Positions 38,446 through 51,219 of a DNA stretch of 64,000 nucleotides are shown here, in pieces. Below the pieces are notes generated by a model, which saw nothing but the letters and a program-made list of their open reading frames with translations, had not been told where the DNA came from and made no database searches. Origin of the DNA: Zygnema circumcarinatum (taxonomy: Eukaryota > Streptophyta > Zygnematophyceae > Zygnematales > Zygnemataceae); assembly GCA_037447605.1 (NCBI GenBank), contig CM074807.1:2378915-2442914 (forward strand), written 5' to 3'. A program made the position numbers and the translations under genes. The first letter of the stretch is position 1. Each line of letters starts with the position of its first letter.

Positions 38446-40951
38446 GTAGCACGTGCCGGGGGGGGGAACAAGCGCACGCCCCTGCGGGCGCAATGAAGAA
38501 GAGACAAAGGGCATGGAAGGAGCCAATGATGACCTGGACGGGGGGCCGCGTGAGGCGAGTCGGCGGCCGGTTGGAGAAGCTTCCGCGTACATTCGGCAAT
38601 GGGGAGTATCGGGAGGACCGTATCGGAAGAGACGGCCGGCTGGCGAAATGTGGGCGAAGGGGCAAAGAGTGCGAGAAGCTGACGGCGCGAATCAAAACTG
38701 ACCAATGAGGAGTCGCCAGGAGTGGGGGACGCAGGAGGCTGCGCTTTGGCCGGTGGGGCCTGGCCAGCCATTGCGGGGAGGGCGCTGACGTGCGACGAAT
38801 GTTGATCCACAGCGCTACCGCCAGCCCGCGTCATCACAGAGTCAGGGCCTCCGAAATGATGGCCCAACCCGGGATCTCCACTGGCTCACACAGATGAAGG
38901 GGCCCCACCACGAAAAGCCCGTTGATTGGGTTTGGCCAGATTCCCTGAGCCAAATGAGCTGACTGCTGCGTGACCTGACTGGGCGGGAGAGCGTGCGGCC
39001 GCCGCCCGGAAGTCGGTGAGTTGTCGCCCGTGCGCTCGCTCGAGGTGTGGGAGGCCATGGGAGCTCAGGGCTCCGAGCGGAGGGCCAGGGAGCTCAGCTG
39101 GGACGGGCCCGATCGGGAGGCGCGTCATCGCAGAGGAGGGGCTCAGCGGAGAGCAGGTCAAGGGGATGCGGGGTTATTGGCCACATAGAGGAGCTCGCAG
39201 GGAGAGAAGCCCGTGGCAGGAGGTGACGGAGGTGTTACACGAAGACCAGGAGGACCATCGTCAGCCCGCCCGCAGCCGCAGCCGCGGGACGGGCGCGCAT
39301 CCCCCGACCGCCCGATGGTGCGCCCAAGCCCATTCTGCCAGGGGAGTAGGGGTACAGGTGCGTGATGATGCGAAAGTCCTGCACTGAGCCGGGGAAGGCC
39401 CCCTTGATTCGGTGCCACGCCAGAGCGGACAGAGCAGGGAGAGTGCGTGACCATGGCCGTCAGGAGGCCGGGACAAGCAATCCCAAATGTTAGAGCCTGG
39501 AGCTGTGAACCTCACCCACCTTGGTGCATCTGTCCACCAGAAGACCCGAATGTAGCCAGAGGGCTGCTGAGCCTATAGAAAAAGTGTCGATGTTCCAGTC
39601 TTCGGCGACACCGCGCATCGGCACCCCCACCCATCCCAGGGGTCGGGCGGTCCGGGGCAGAAGAGCGCTGCCGCCGCGCTGGAGCCGGGTGGCATGTTTC
39701 AATGTGCCTGTCACCGTGCCACCTGCAGGCCGGGCCACAGGGAGCGCCTCCTGCACAGGGCTGCCATCTGTCCAGCTGGCAAGCCTGCAGGTCGAGCAAT
39801 CGTGGGCGACGCCAGAATTTCCACACGCCTTGTGAGGCAATGGAACAGGAAGGCCGGAGGGGAGGTAAAGAATCTGTCCGTCATCATCGACAGAGAATTT
39901 CCGAGCGCGGCGGAGCAGCCGAGCCCTCTCGGTGTCCGTGACAAAAGGGGGCAGCGTGCGAGTCATGACGTAGCGCAGAGGGAGGAGTCAGAGATGATGT
40001 CATTGGTGCTGGAAATGGGAGGAAGAAAAGGATTTCACTCATCGTCGCCCATGGGAGTTTGACGGGGTCGCATGGGGGTGCCGTGGCTAAGTCAGGGTCT
40101 TGCGAGTTTGATGGAGGTGGCGGTCGTGGCTGGAATATTGATAATTCCATTTGCGAATATGACCTCATGTAAGTCTTGCTCTGCAATAAAGATCTCAATG
40201 GGAAGATGCTCAGGGTTCAGGAGGGTGGGTGGAGGGATGGGTTCAGGAACGGCCGGATCGTGGCAGAGGAGGGGAGCCGAGGGATTGCGACTGAGGCCAT
40301 CAGCATTGCCGTGACTACGGCCGGGACGGTGAGTGACTTTGAGTACATTGTACCCTCCACTTCATCACCATTTGCTAACTTAAGGGACGAGGCAGCCATA
40401 CAATGCGCATCGATAGGGGCATGTGGTCAGCCCGCACCACAACGGCCGGAGGCCGTGAGAGCTTGAAACTCTCAGGCTGACAGGACAGCCGCGCTTTCCT
40501 CAGGAGGGCTGCACCGAGTCCGAACAGACCCGCCCGGTACAGGGAACCGGGTGTTCCCCATCTGAGAATGCCCTGGCTGCCACTGGCTAAGCCTGCCCCA
40601 TCCAGCGAGCGTCATAATGTGGGGAGGGCGGGGCCGTTGAATGGCAGGCAGGAGCTCACAGGCACTCTTGAGCGCTTGGAGCTAAATCCGCGCTGTCGCG
40701 ACTCCGAGCCATCGCGCCCTCCAAACATGTAGGGGAACGTGCAATAAGGGCATAGCCCTTGATGAACCGGCCAGAGAGCAGCTGAGTCCCAAGCAAAGAC
40801 CTTAAGCCGAGTGAGATTCTTTGAATGGGCATAAGGTCAATCGTTTCATTGTCGAAGCTATGGTTTCAGGCCATCTATACCGAGGGCGGTGCCCCAGTGA
40901 GTGATTCCTGATGCTCCCACTTTGAGATTCCCTGGTGCAACCCTCAGGTCG
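38446..40951 (-). pseudogene. Decayed retrotransposon pol/integrase remains
   Basis: Minus-strand frames are broken and shift repeatedly. One fragment (39490-39966) reads KFSVDDDGQILYLPSGLPVP, resembling the zinc-binding start of a Ty3/gypsy integrase. It lies downstream of the reverse transcriptase fragment in the expected order. The rest has no intact domain. Confidence 0.5.
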
Positions 40952-41464
40952 CTAGGCCGATGAGCTGCCGGAGGACTGGTCAATGTGTTGAGGAGGGGTA
41001 CCAGCCCGCTGCGAGGGAGGCATCATCCACGCAAGGTCCGACAGGCACTGAGGAGGCCGAACACCTGGCGGCCAGGCGCGTGAGTCTGACGCAACTCTGA
41101 GCTGACGAAGCACCGCCCACGCAGCAAGCGCGTGCTGCGGAGCCCCGCCGACGGATCGGCCCGCTGGAGTGGACCTGCCAGAGGATTTCTGCATGTCAAG
41201 GGCCGAGAACCACCGGTCATCAGGGGAGACGCCGTGGAGAATCAGGTCCACATCCGGTAATGTGTAGGGATCCCACTTCGTTATTGCATTCAGCTTTCGG
41301 TAGTCCCCACAGAAGCGGAGTGTGCCATCCGGCTTTGGGGGCAGAACGGCCGGGCTGGCCCACGGCCCTTCTCCAGGTTCCATCAATCCGGCAGCCACGT
41401 TCTCGTCGATCTGTCGTTCGACATCGGCCTGCTGCGCGGCGGAAAAGCGGTAGGGAGTCAGGGT
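40952..41464 (-). pseudogene. Ty3/gypsy reverse transcriptase fragment
   Basis: The minus strand reads VAAGLMEPGEGPWASPAVLP, then KPDGTLRFCGDYRKLNAITK and YTLPDVDLILHGVS, the N-terminal fingers/palm of a gypsy-type RT. It is cut at its upstream end by a run of ten N and downstream loses frame after DRWFSALDMQ, before the YxDD motif. The same coding sequence recurs on the plus strand at 63752-64000. Confidence 0.85.
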
Positions 41465-41474
41465 NNNNNNNNNN
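41465..41474. other. Assembly gap (10 N)
   Basis: Ten N between the RT fragment and repeat A copy 2. The length is a placeholder, so the true distance and adjacency are unknown. Confidence 0.98.
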
Positions 41475-41715
41475 CTGACTACGTGGAGCCTTCGGATAGG
41501 TCAACGAATGATAATCGGCGGCATCTTGCGGCGCTTCCGAGTGCGCCTAGCTGGATGGTGTGCTGTCCCGTGGGCCGCCAACAAATGGCGCCGCCGTCTC
41601 GCATTTTCCGTCGGCAATTCCTGGATCAGGCCGGTCCGTGACACTGAACATGAACATGTCAAGTACAACTGAACGGGCGCGGATCCGTCGAACTCAGCTC
41701 CGTTACGCTACAGCG
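41475..41715 (-). mobile_element. LTR-like dispersed repeat A, partial copy 2
   Basis: Matches 38213-38445 in the same orientation from ACGTGGAGCC through the 30-bp motif ending at 41712. It is truncated by the N gap. Confidence 0.6.
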
Positions 41716-42158
41716 GGCGAGCGGGCGGACCCTGCGGCGGTCCTTGAGTGTCGGCCTTTGTCCGTACGACGGAATCTGAGAGGAAGGTTCCATGCGGGGC
41801 GGTTATGGCGATGCCCGTCGGGGGTTCTATGTCAGACTGTGCGGCCGTCCTGCTTTACGATGACCAGTATCATGTGACCGCCGTTCCGTGGCGTTGGCGT
41901 CACGTGCACGGCTCAGTTACAGTTAGGGTTCGTCAATGCGGCTCGTATGAGTCTGATCGCCCAGATGGCCCCCATGGTGGAGATGAGGGGTGGCGCCTGC
42001 CTCGCTGGGCCTGCTCTCCGCCATCCCCCGTGGAGCATCACTTCTCATCTTCTGTGAATAACTTGAGTACATATTGTGTACAGAAAGGTGCACTCGGAGG
42101 ACTATCTGTGGCAATTAAGTCAATTGCGTAGTCAAGAAGAAAAAAAAACTGGTTCGCG
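41716..42158 (+). promoter_or_regulatory. RPB1 upstream region
   Basis: Only about 440 bp separate the repeat A copy from the RPB1 start codon, so the RPB1 promoter and 5' UTR must lie here or within the repeat. An A-run (42141-42150) is just before the ATG. No TATA box stands out. Confidence 0.4.
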
Positions 42159-45100
42159 ATGGATCAGCGTTTCCCATATTCGCCTGCCGAACTCGCAAAA
42201 GTGAAGGTTGTGCAGTTCGGCTTACTAAGTCCGGATGAAATTGTGAGCTGCTCGCTTTTACCCTCGCCCTTTTGGATTTTGAGCCACATCATGCGGCTGG
42301 ACGGGGGTCAGTGGGACATCGACTGGTCGGTGTGGCAATGTTATCTGAAATATCAGTGCTTTCCAAATTCATTCGAAGAGAGGCTAATATTTTTTTAGGT
42401 CTTGGAATTTAATGATCTACCGCAGCAATGGTCGTTTAGGTGAAAGGATGAGCTGAAAATGCTTTTTCTGTAGGTGTTCAGCCACTTTGGGAAATTGCAA
42501 CTGGAAATTCATGTTATTTCTAGTTCAGAACGGTTTGTTGGGCAAGCCGGAGCGTATTTGTTTGCAGAGTTCGGAGCAAGCACCGACGTATTTAAAACCT
42601 TCGTAGGAAATGAATACATGGCATCCTACATGGCTCTGCAGTTCAGTAGAGCAGTTTCAAACCCCCAAATCTGTTCACGGCACAAAAGCTGACCACTTGG
42701 CGGACTGTTGAGGCTGCAGAGGCACATGTCCGTTGTGAAAATAGAATGCAGTGAAACATATGACAGAGGAAAGCCAAAGCTGACCGGCTTGAGTGACCCG
42801 CGTCTTGGCACTATCGACCGTCATGTGAAATGCGAAACCTGCGGAGGGAGCATGGCCGAGTGCCCGGGTCATTTTGGGCACTTGGAGCTCGCCAAGCCCA
42901 TGTTCCATATCGGCTTTCTCAAGACCGTGCTGGCGATTCTGCGTTGTGTCTGCCACAATTGCTCCCGCATATTAGCAGACGAGGTGCGTGACCTATTCTT
43001 TCCAGTCCCCGTTCCAGAAAAGCAACAGGTTTTCATGTGATTTAATTGAAAGTGGACCAGCTGGCTATTCAAGCTGGCATCAAGACATTAGTCAATCTTT
43101 TTTTCAAGTTTTTAATTGACTTTGAAGAAATGCAGCTTAACGACAGCAACGTTCAATTTAAGCACTAGCCTTTTTAGTTACCTTCTTTGGAAATAGAGCT
43201 TTGACTAGCATAGCAAGTTTGAGCATGAGGAAAAAACCCAACTTGCATACTGAGCAGCCAGACCCTATGTTATTTATGCCATTTGGCAGCAAAACAGTGT
43301 TCTTTATGCGTTTCTACTGTTAGATTGAAGGCAAGACCAGTCATGCATTGAGCATGTGAGATATGACTCTTTTCTTACACCAAGGTTAGAACTTGAGATG
43401 AGGAAAGGACCTTTTTTATTGGAAAATACGGAGAACTAGGATTTTCGTGTTTGTTTTAAGTGACCACTTGAAACCCATAGGAGCTAAGATTTTGAAATGA
43501 AAAATGAAAGGGCATGTACTCATGGCTGAAATGATCTACTTTCCGACTGGAAATTGACATCAGAAACACGTTACGGTGCAGCAGGGAACTGCTTCACATG
43601 GTTAAGTGAGGCACAAGGGTCGGAATAGGTTTTATTACTGTGTGGAAGCCTTGAGATGCAGCTACGTTGGCTGCCAAAATTGCATGTTTTTTCAAACTAT
43701 GAGTAGTAAAAATATAGCAATCTTCTCGTATACTCACTGAGGAATGCAGTAGGTAGGAGGAATGAGGTTGGCGAATGGTGAGAAAGTATCAGCAGCAGAG
43801 GATGCAGAATATCTCCTTATGCTTTGCCAAATCAAATCATAGACGGGCGAAGCATGGATGGGAGGTATTGAAAGGTTCGTGACTTTGGAGATCAGTAATA
43901 CGAGCTGAATGAAACTTTGTTATGCAGGAAGATCACAAGTTCAAGCTTGCAAAAAAGGTCAAAGCCCCAAAGCAGCGGTTGCGGCGCATCTTGGATTGTT
44001 GCAAGAACAAGCAAATTTGCGAGGGAGGTGAGGACCCTGAAGAGGATCCTATGAGGGAAGAGGAAGACGAAGCCGATAAAAAACCACGCAGGGGAGGATG
44101 CGGCGCACAGCAACCTCGCTACACCATTGATGGAATGAAGATTGTGGCAGAGTTCAAGTTGCGCAAGTCAAAGAATGAGGAGGGGGATCAAATGCCGGAA
44201 CCTGCCGAACGAAAGCAGCAACTTGGGGCTGATAAAGTAGGAAGTATTTTATCTCCTCTGTTGATGGTGGACCTTTCTTGTTGATGGCCGCTTTATGTGC
44301 AGTCATTGGATGAGAGCGGGTGAGCTGTTCTGAAGCTGTTCCAAAAAGCTTCATGGACGTCTTTCTCGCTGACTTTTATACATACAAGTCGTTTTGCATA
44401 ACTTGAATATTGAAAAAGGAGCCTGAATGACCGCCCGCTGAACTGGCGCTGATGTCATGTTTGTGGTGGAGAGTTTTAGTGGTGAAACTGAGGATATGAA
44501 CTCTTTTCAACAGCTTGATGGTTTTGAAGCCAAAAAGAATGAAATATCTTACCAAGCAGGAGGGCTGTGGTTCAGGTGTTGAACATATTGAAACGGATTA
44601 CTGACGAAGACAGCGAAACTTTGGGGCTGAATCCCCGCTATGCACGTCCCGATTGGCTCATTTTGCAAGTGTTGCCAATTCCTCCTCCGCCTGTACGACC
44701 GTCCGTTCAAATGAGCAGTTCAGCTCGGTCTGAGGTCAGTGAAAATGTCTGACCGCCGGCTCTGCCTCATTCATGTGATGTCATATGACGCTTGTTTCTT
44801 ACATAAGGTGATCTTCTCTGCAGGATGATCTGACCCACCAGCTTGCCATGATCATTCGCCATAGCAACAACCTCAAAAAACAGGAAGAGAACGGTGCTCC
44901 GGCCCACATCATCAGCGAATTCGTGCAGCTCCTGCAATTCCACGTTGCTACATACTTTGACAACGATCTGCCCGGCCAGCCACGGGTACATAGACTCACT
45001 TTTCTTGCGTTTGCAACCACGAACTTCAATAATGTCGAGAAGAAAAGTGAGTGAAGAAAAAACATCGTCTGAGTCCATTGGAACATTGTCTGTTCGACGA

Positions 45101-48100
45101 TTGCAGGCAACGCAGCGTTCAGGGCGGCCCATCAAGTCCATATGTGCTCGCTTGAAAGCCAAAGAAGGTCGGATTCGCGGAAATCTCATGGGAAAACGTG
45201 TTGACTTCTCTGCGAGAACAGTCATCACTCCTGACCCCAACATTAACATTGACGAGTTGGGGGTCCCTTGGAGTATCGCTCTCAACCTCACCTACCCGGA
45301 GACTGTGACCCCATACAACATTGAAAAGTATGTGCCGCACGTTTCCTCCGAAGTTGCACTCATGATGAATTCTCGTTCTCGTTCTCATGAATTCTCATTC
45401 ATTTTCTAAATTCATTCTCATCATGATTGGATGAGCCCTGCGAGCTCCCTTCCCTTTACATCTGCTTTTAAGGGGTGCAGGTTGAAGGAGCTGGTCGAGA
45501 ATGGACCGCATCCCCCTCCCGGCAAGACCGGAGCAAAGTACATTATTCGGGAAGATGGACAACGCCTAGATTTGCGCTTTCTGAAGAAAACTAGTGATCG
45601 CCATTTGGAATTGGGGTACAAGGTGGGTGCACATTTCACCATGTGCGACTATTTCTAATTCTGTTCGACTCTGTCTGTTCATGGCTCTCACTGGAACGGA
45701 GCAATTTTTTGCAGGTGGAACGGCATCTTCAAGAGGGTGACTATGTGCTTTTCAATCGGCAGCCAAGTCTTCACAAAATGTCCATTATGGGTCATCGCAT
45801 CCGCATCATGCCGTATTCGACATTTCGGCTCAATCTGTCTGTCACATCGCCGTACAATGCTGACTTCGACGGTGACGAGATGAACATGCATGTCTGCCAA
45901 ACTTTCGAGACGAGGGCAGAGACAATGGAGCTCATGCTCGTCCCAAAGTGCGTTGTCAGCCCTCAATCGAACCGCCCCGTCATGGGAATTGTGCAAGATA
46001 CTCTTCTAGGTTGCCGCAAGATGACAAAGCGTGATACTTTCATTGAGAAGGCAAGCTTTCGAACCTTCGTGCACCCCTTCTTGCAATAAGGAATGCCCTT
46101 CTTCATGCGATAGAGACATTCGGGAAAACCTGCTGCCATAACACGAGCCCTTATCCTTGGTTTTTGCAGGACGTGTTCATGAATATTCTTATGTGGTGGG
46201 AAGATTTCGATGGAAAGATGCCTGTTCCGACGATCTTAAAGCCCAGACCTCTCTGGACAGGCAAACAGGTCTTCTCCCTCTTTATTCCGAAAACTATCAA
46301 CTTGATTCGATTCTCCGCATGGCATCCGGACGAAGAGATCAACACGTTTCCTGACTTCTCTCCCGGAGACACGCAAGTGCGCATTGAAAGGGGCGAGCTT
46401 CTCACCGGCATTTTGTGTAAAAAGTCACTGGGAGCAGCAAGTGGAGGAGTCGGCCATGTCATATGGTAGTAGCCTTTCTCCCACCTTGTTAGAAATGGTG
46501 ATTCTTTTTCAACTCCTGCTGCTTTTATTGCGTCAGAAAATAGATAGGTGAGGGCTAACTTGGCCCATAGTTGTTTCACAGGGAGGAAGTGGGTCCCGAT
46601 GCTGCTCGCAAGTTTCTTGGCCACACGCAGTGGCTGGTCAACTATTGGCTACTTCAAGAAGGGTTCAGTATAGGGATTGGAGACACCATTGCGGATGCCT
46701 CAACTATGGAAAGGATTAATTGGACCATCACTGAAGCAAAGAAGAAGGTGAAGGAACTCATCAAAAAAGCGCAGGACAATGAGCTGGAGGCGCAGCCTGG
46801 TCGAACTCTATTGGAGTCGTTCGAAAATCACGTGAATCAGGTAAGGGGAGAAGGGGTCAGTCTGCTCCCTACACTCCTTGCAGAGTGGCATTTTTAGAAC
46901 AGTAGATAAAAGGGATGCAGATGCTTCATGCTGAAAGGGAGAGTGGAGTCGTTGGCAGGTGCTGAACCGTGCTCGTGACGATGCTGGAAGAGAGGCCCAA
47001 TCAAGCTTGTCGGAATCCAACAATGTGAAGGCAATGGTGACGGCAGGTTCAAAGGGGTCCTTCATCAACATCTCGCAGATGATTGCCTGCGTGGGGCAGC
47101 AGAACGTGGAGGGAAAGCGCATTCCCTATGGCTTTGTTAACCGAACTTTGCCGCATTTCACCAAAGATGATAACGGGCCAGAGAGTCGGGGTTTTGTAGA
47201 GAATTCATATTTGCGAGGGTTGACACCACAGGAGTTCTTTTTTCATGCGATGGGAGGAAGGGAGGGGCTAATTGACACTGCTGTGAAGACCTCTGAGACG
47301 GGATACATCCAACGGCGGCTGGTGAAGGCTATGGAAGATGTTATGGTGAAGTATGACGGTACAGTTCGAAACAGTTTAGGTGATGTGATACAATTTCTGT
47401 ATGGAGAGGACGGCATGGATGCTGTCTGGATTGAAAGTCAAAAGTTGGATTCGATGCGTATGGACACGAAGAAGTTCAACAAGACCTACCGTTTTGAGCT
47501 CGACCGTGATGATTGGAATCCGAACTACATGCCTCCCCAGTTTGCAGAAGACATTCGCACAATTGCAGAGTTCAGGGATGTTCTGAATGCGGAAGTGACT
47601 CAGCTCGAGGAGGATCGCAGAGTTCTGGGCACTGAAATTGCGCCATCTGGAGACACCACGTGGCCTCTCCCAGTCAACCTCAAACGGCTCGTTTGGAATG
47701 CTCAGGTATGTATGGATACGGTCGATAGTGGACCCATGATGAACTCTTCTGTGGGGGGGCTTTCTTGTGCCACTCATGTGATGATGACAAGTGCTTTATA
47801 TGTCTTTTGTTTTGTGAACAGAAACTTTTCAAAATCAACTTCCAGCATCCGTCAGATATGTACCCCATGGATGTGGTAGACGCAGTCGACAAGCTGCAGG
47901 AGAGACTCAAAGTGGTAGTGGGAGATGACGCAATCAGCCGTGAAGCACAGAAGAATGCGACCCTCTTCTTCAACTGCCTTCTGCGATCAACGTTGGCGAG
48001 CAAGCGAGTGCTGAAAGAGTATCGTCTCAACAGAGAGGCATTCGAGTGGGTAATAGGGGAGGTAGAGGCTCGCTTTCTGCAGAGTCAAGCAGTAGCGGGA

Positions 48101-50791
48101 GAGATGATTGGCTGTGTTGCCGCTCAGTCCATTGGCGAACCCGCCACTCAGATGACTCTGAACACTTTCCACTTTGCCGGAGTGAGTGCGAAGAATGTGA
48201 CACTTGGGGTCCCGCGATTGAGAGAGATTATCAACGTGGCTAAGAAGACGAAGACTCCCTCTCTCACTGTGTATTTGAAGAGGCAGTACGATGCCAATGG
48301 GACGGAAATAAGTAAGGACGCGGCAAAGGATGCGGCAAAGAGTGTGCAGGTGGAGTTGGAGTACACAACACTACGAGGTGTGACGCAAGCAACGGAGATT
48401 TGGTATGATCCGGACCCCATGAGCACCATAATTGAGGAAGATATGGAAACAGTTCGTTCGTACTATGAAATGCCGGACGAAGATATCAATCCAGACAAAA
48501 TTTCGCCATGGCTGCTGCGAATAGAACTCAACCGGGAGATGATGGTGGACAAGAAGCTGACCATGGAGATGATTGGAGAAAAAATCAATCAGGAATTCGA
48601 GGACGACCTTACCTGCATTTTCAGTGATGACAATGCCCAAAAGCTCATATTGCGAGTGCGCATTATGAACGATGAGTCGCATACGGAAAAGGGAGAGACA
48701 GCGGATGCTCAGGATGACGATGTTTTCCTGAAACGCATTGAGGGCAACATTCTCACAGACATGGCACTGCGTGGTATTCCAGACATTAGAAAAGTCTTTA
48801 TCCGCGATATGAAGAGACAGAAATTTGACGAGGAGCAGGGTTTCAAGCAGGAGTCAGAATGGATACTGGACACAGAAGGAGTGAACATGCTTGCTGTCAT
48901 GTGCCATGAGAAGGTCGACTCCGCCCGAACCACTAGCAACCACTTGATAGAGGTGATAGAAGTCCTGGGAATAGAAGCTGTCCGGCAAGCCCTCCTTAAG
49001 GAACTCCGAGATGTCATCTCCTTCGATGGGTCCTATGTGAACTACCGCCATCTCGCCATTCTCTGCGATGTGATGACATACCGCGGTCATCTCATGTCCA
49101 TCACCCGCCATGGCATCAACCGCAATGACACGGGCCCCATGATGCGCTGCTCCTTCGAGGAGACGGTGGACATTCTTCTCGATGCAGCGGTCTATGCGGA
49201 GGCAGACCATCTGAAGGGAGTGACGGAGAACATCATGCTTGGCCAGTTGGCCCCCATAGGCACGGGCGACTTTGGGCTGCACTTGAATGAAGGGATGCTG
49301 AAGAATGCCATTGAGTTGCAGCTGCCCTCCTTCATGGAGGGAGGGATGGAGGATTACGGAATGACACCGGGCCGTTCGCCGGGCCCTGCCGGCACTCCTT
49401 ATAGGGACTTAATGATGTCTCCGAGCTATCTGGCGAGCCCTAACTTACGTGCCTCCCCCATGTCGGGAGATGCCGCTTTCTCCCCATATGTGGGTGGTAT
49501 GACTTTCTCGCCCGGTCCTTCCCCTGGCTACAGCCCTGCATCTCCTGGCTACAGTCCAACCTCTCCTGGCTATAGTCCAAATTCTCCCAGCTACAGTCCA
49601 GCCTCTCCTTCGTACAGTCCCACATCACCTGGATACAGCCCGACTTCTCCTGCATATTCACCTACAAGCCCATCATATTCACCAACTTCTCAAACTTACA
49701 GTCCTACATCACCAAGTTACAGTCCTACCTCACCTAGCTATAGTCCCACTTCTCCCAGCTACAGCCCCACCTCCCCAAGCTACAGCCCCACATCCCCGAA
49801 CTATAGTCCAACATCACCCAGCTATAGTCCCACTTCTCCAAGCTACAGTCCCACCTCACCTCGCTACAGCCCTTCATCACCTAGCTACAGCCCGACATCT
49901 CCAGCCTACAGTCCCAGTTCTCCTGCTTACAGTCCCACCTCCCCAGGCTACAGCCCTTCTTCCCCCAGTTACAGTCCAACATCACCAAATTACAGCCCCA
50001 CTTCTCCAAGCTACAGCCCAACATCTCCTAGCTACGGTCCCACATCACCCAGTTACAGCCCTGCATCACCTGGCTACAGCCCTGCATCTCCAAACTACAG
50101 TCCTACATCTCCGGGCTATTCGCCAACGAGTCCGGCATACAGTCCATCGTCTCCTTCGTACAGGTTGGTGCCACCTCTGCTGCCCCCTGCCCTCTGCTTC
50201 TTGTTGGGGGTAGTCCTTAATCAGGAGATGTATGTTGGATGTCTTGCAGCCCAACTTCCCCATCGTTCTCCCCTACATCGCCATCCTACTCTCCTGCAAG
50301 CCCGTCGTACAGCCCCACTGCTCCAGCTTATTCGCCAACAAGGTACAGTTTGGTTGCTCTTTTTGCAGGGCATGTCTTAAGTCTTATGTTTCGTCCTTTT
50401 CAGGGGGTAAAGGGAGGGAAAGCAGTGGGCTTTCCAAGAGAGGATGCTGACGGTGGGTTCTCTCGTGGGTTTCTGGTCTCTAGTCCGGCATACTCTCCTG
50501 GAATGCAAACATATCAGCCCAGTTCATCCCAATACAGGTACTGCACTTCCTTTCCTCCTCCGGCCTCTCATTCTTTCCCCCTTTCCATTGTTGGGTCATC
50601 ACAAACACCTGACAAACTCTTGCCTCGAATAACTATTTGAGAAAGCGTCTTGGCGGGGCATGGGGAAATCAAACAGTCCATCTGGAGGAGACTACTCGCC
50701 GTCTGTACAAGGCTACTCGCCCCCAACCGGGGATTACACGCCAAGCTATACACCAAAAAAAGAGGAGTCGCAAAAGTCATCCCAAAAGTAG
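42159..50791 (+). CDS. NRPB1: RNA polymerase II largest subunit RPB1
   Basis: Fifteen exons (42159-42242, 42720-42983, 43928-44236, 44576-44734, 44824-44985, 45107-45327, 45481-45622, 45715-46050, 46170-46465, 46582-46840, 46959-47705, 47822-50163, 50250-50342, 50484-50537, 50677-50791) join in phase to 1860 residues, close to Arabidopsis. Landmarks in order: start [20 protein letters not shown], clamp zinc site [17 protein letters not shown], lid/rudder region [18 protein letters not shown], the magnesium-binding active site [10 protein letters not shown], funnel GRTLLESFE, bridge helix region [20 protein letters not shown], trigger loop [20 protein letters not shown], and a CTD of about 35 near-consensus YSPTSPS heptads split by three introns, followed by degenerate repeats and a Lys/Glu tip. 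Intron 8 seems to use a GC donor (46051). One conserved Pro after the active site is Cys. RPB1 catalyses mRNA synthesis in the nucleus. Confidence 0.98.
49527..50560 (+). repeat. Heptad-repeat coding region of the RPB1 CTD
   Basis: The 21-bp repeats encode YSPTSPS and variants, mostly changed at positions 4 and 7. One heptad ends in Arg (YSPTSPR) and one has Gly at position 2 (YGPTSPS). Codon usage differs from unit to unit, so the DNA repeat is old and held by selection on the protein. Confidence 0.9.
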
Positions 50792-51219
50792 TCAGAACTA
50801 CCAGAGTCTCTTCCTGCCTTCGCTTTCAAGGGAATTTTGGCTACAATTTACACCGAATGAGGTTTTAGACTACCGTTGAACCGAACAGGTTGAGGAAAAA
50901 AGAAATTAAAGATTTTGTCTTCTCACAAAGAAAAAAAACTTTCAAAACCAGTTTCTAAAAAAAAAACCCTGTATTTGTGAACACGATTCATTTTGAGTAG
51001 TGAGAAATGATTTCCTACATTTTTCTCAATACAATCTTATATGGAGAACCAATTAAACTTTGAACAATTTATTGTCGTTGGTGTTCAATTTGAGTTTCCC
51101 TTGGGTCCACCGATCGAAAATGAGATTTTTAGCGGATCGCTTAAAGCGTAGACTCGGAGTTTCGTACAGAAACTGTTGATCAGCTCGCGAGAGAGTCGTA
51201 CGGCAAAACTGGGGCCCGT
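50792..51219 (+). other. RPB1 3' region
   Basis: A-rich tracts (50925-50970) and AATAAA-like/AATTAAA motifs suggest the 3' UTR and polyadenylation region. No gene is seen. Confidence 0.4.
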
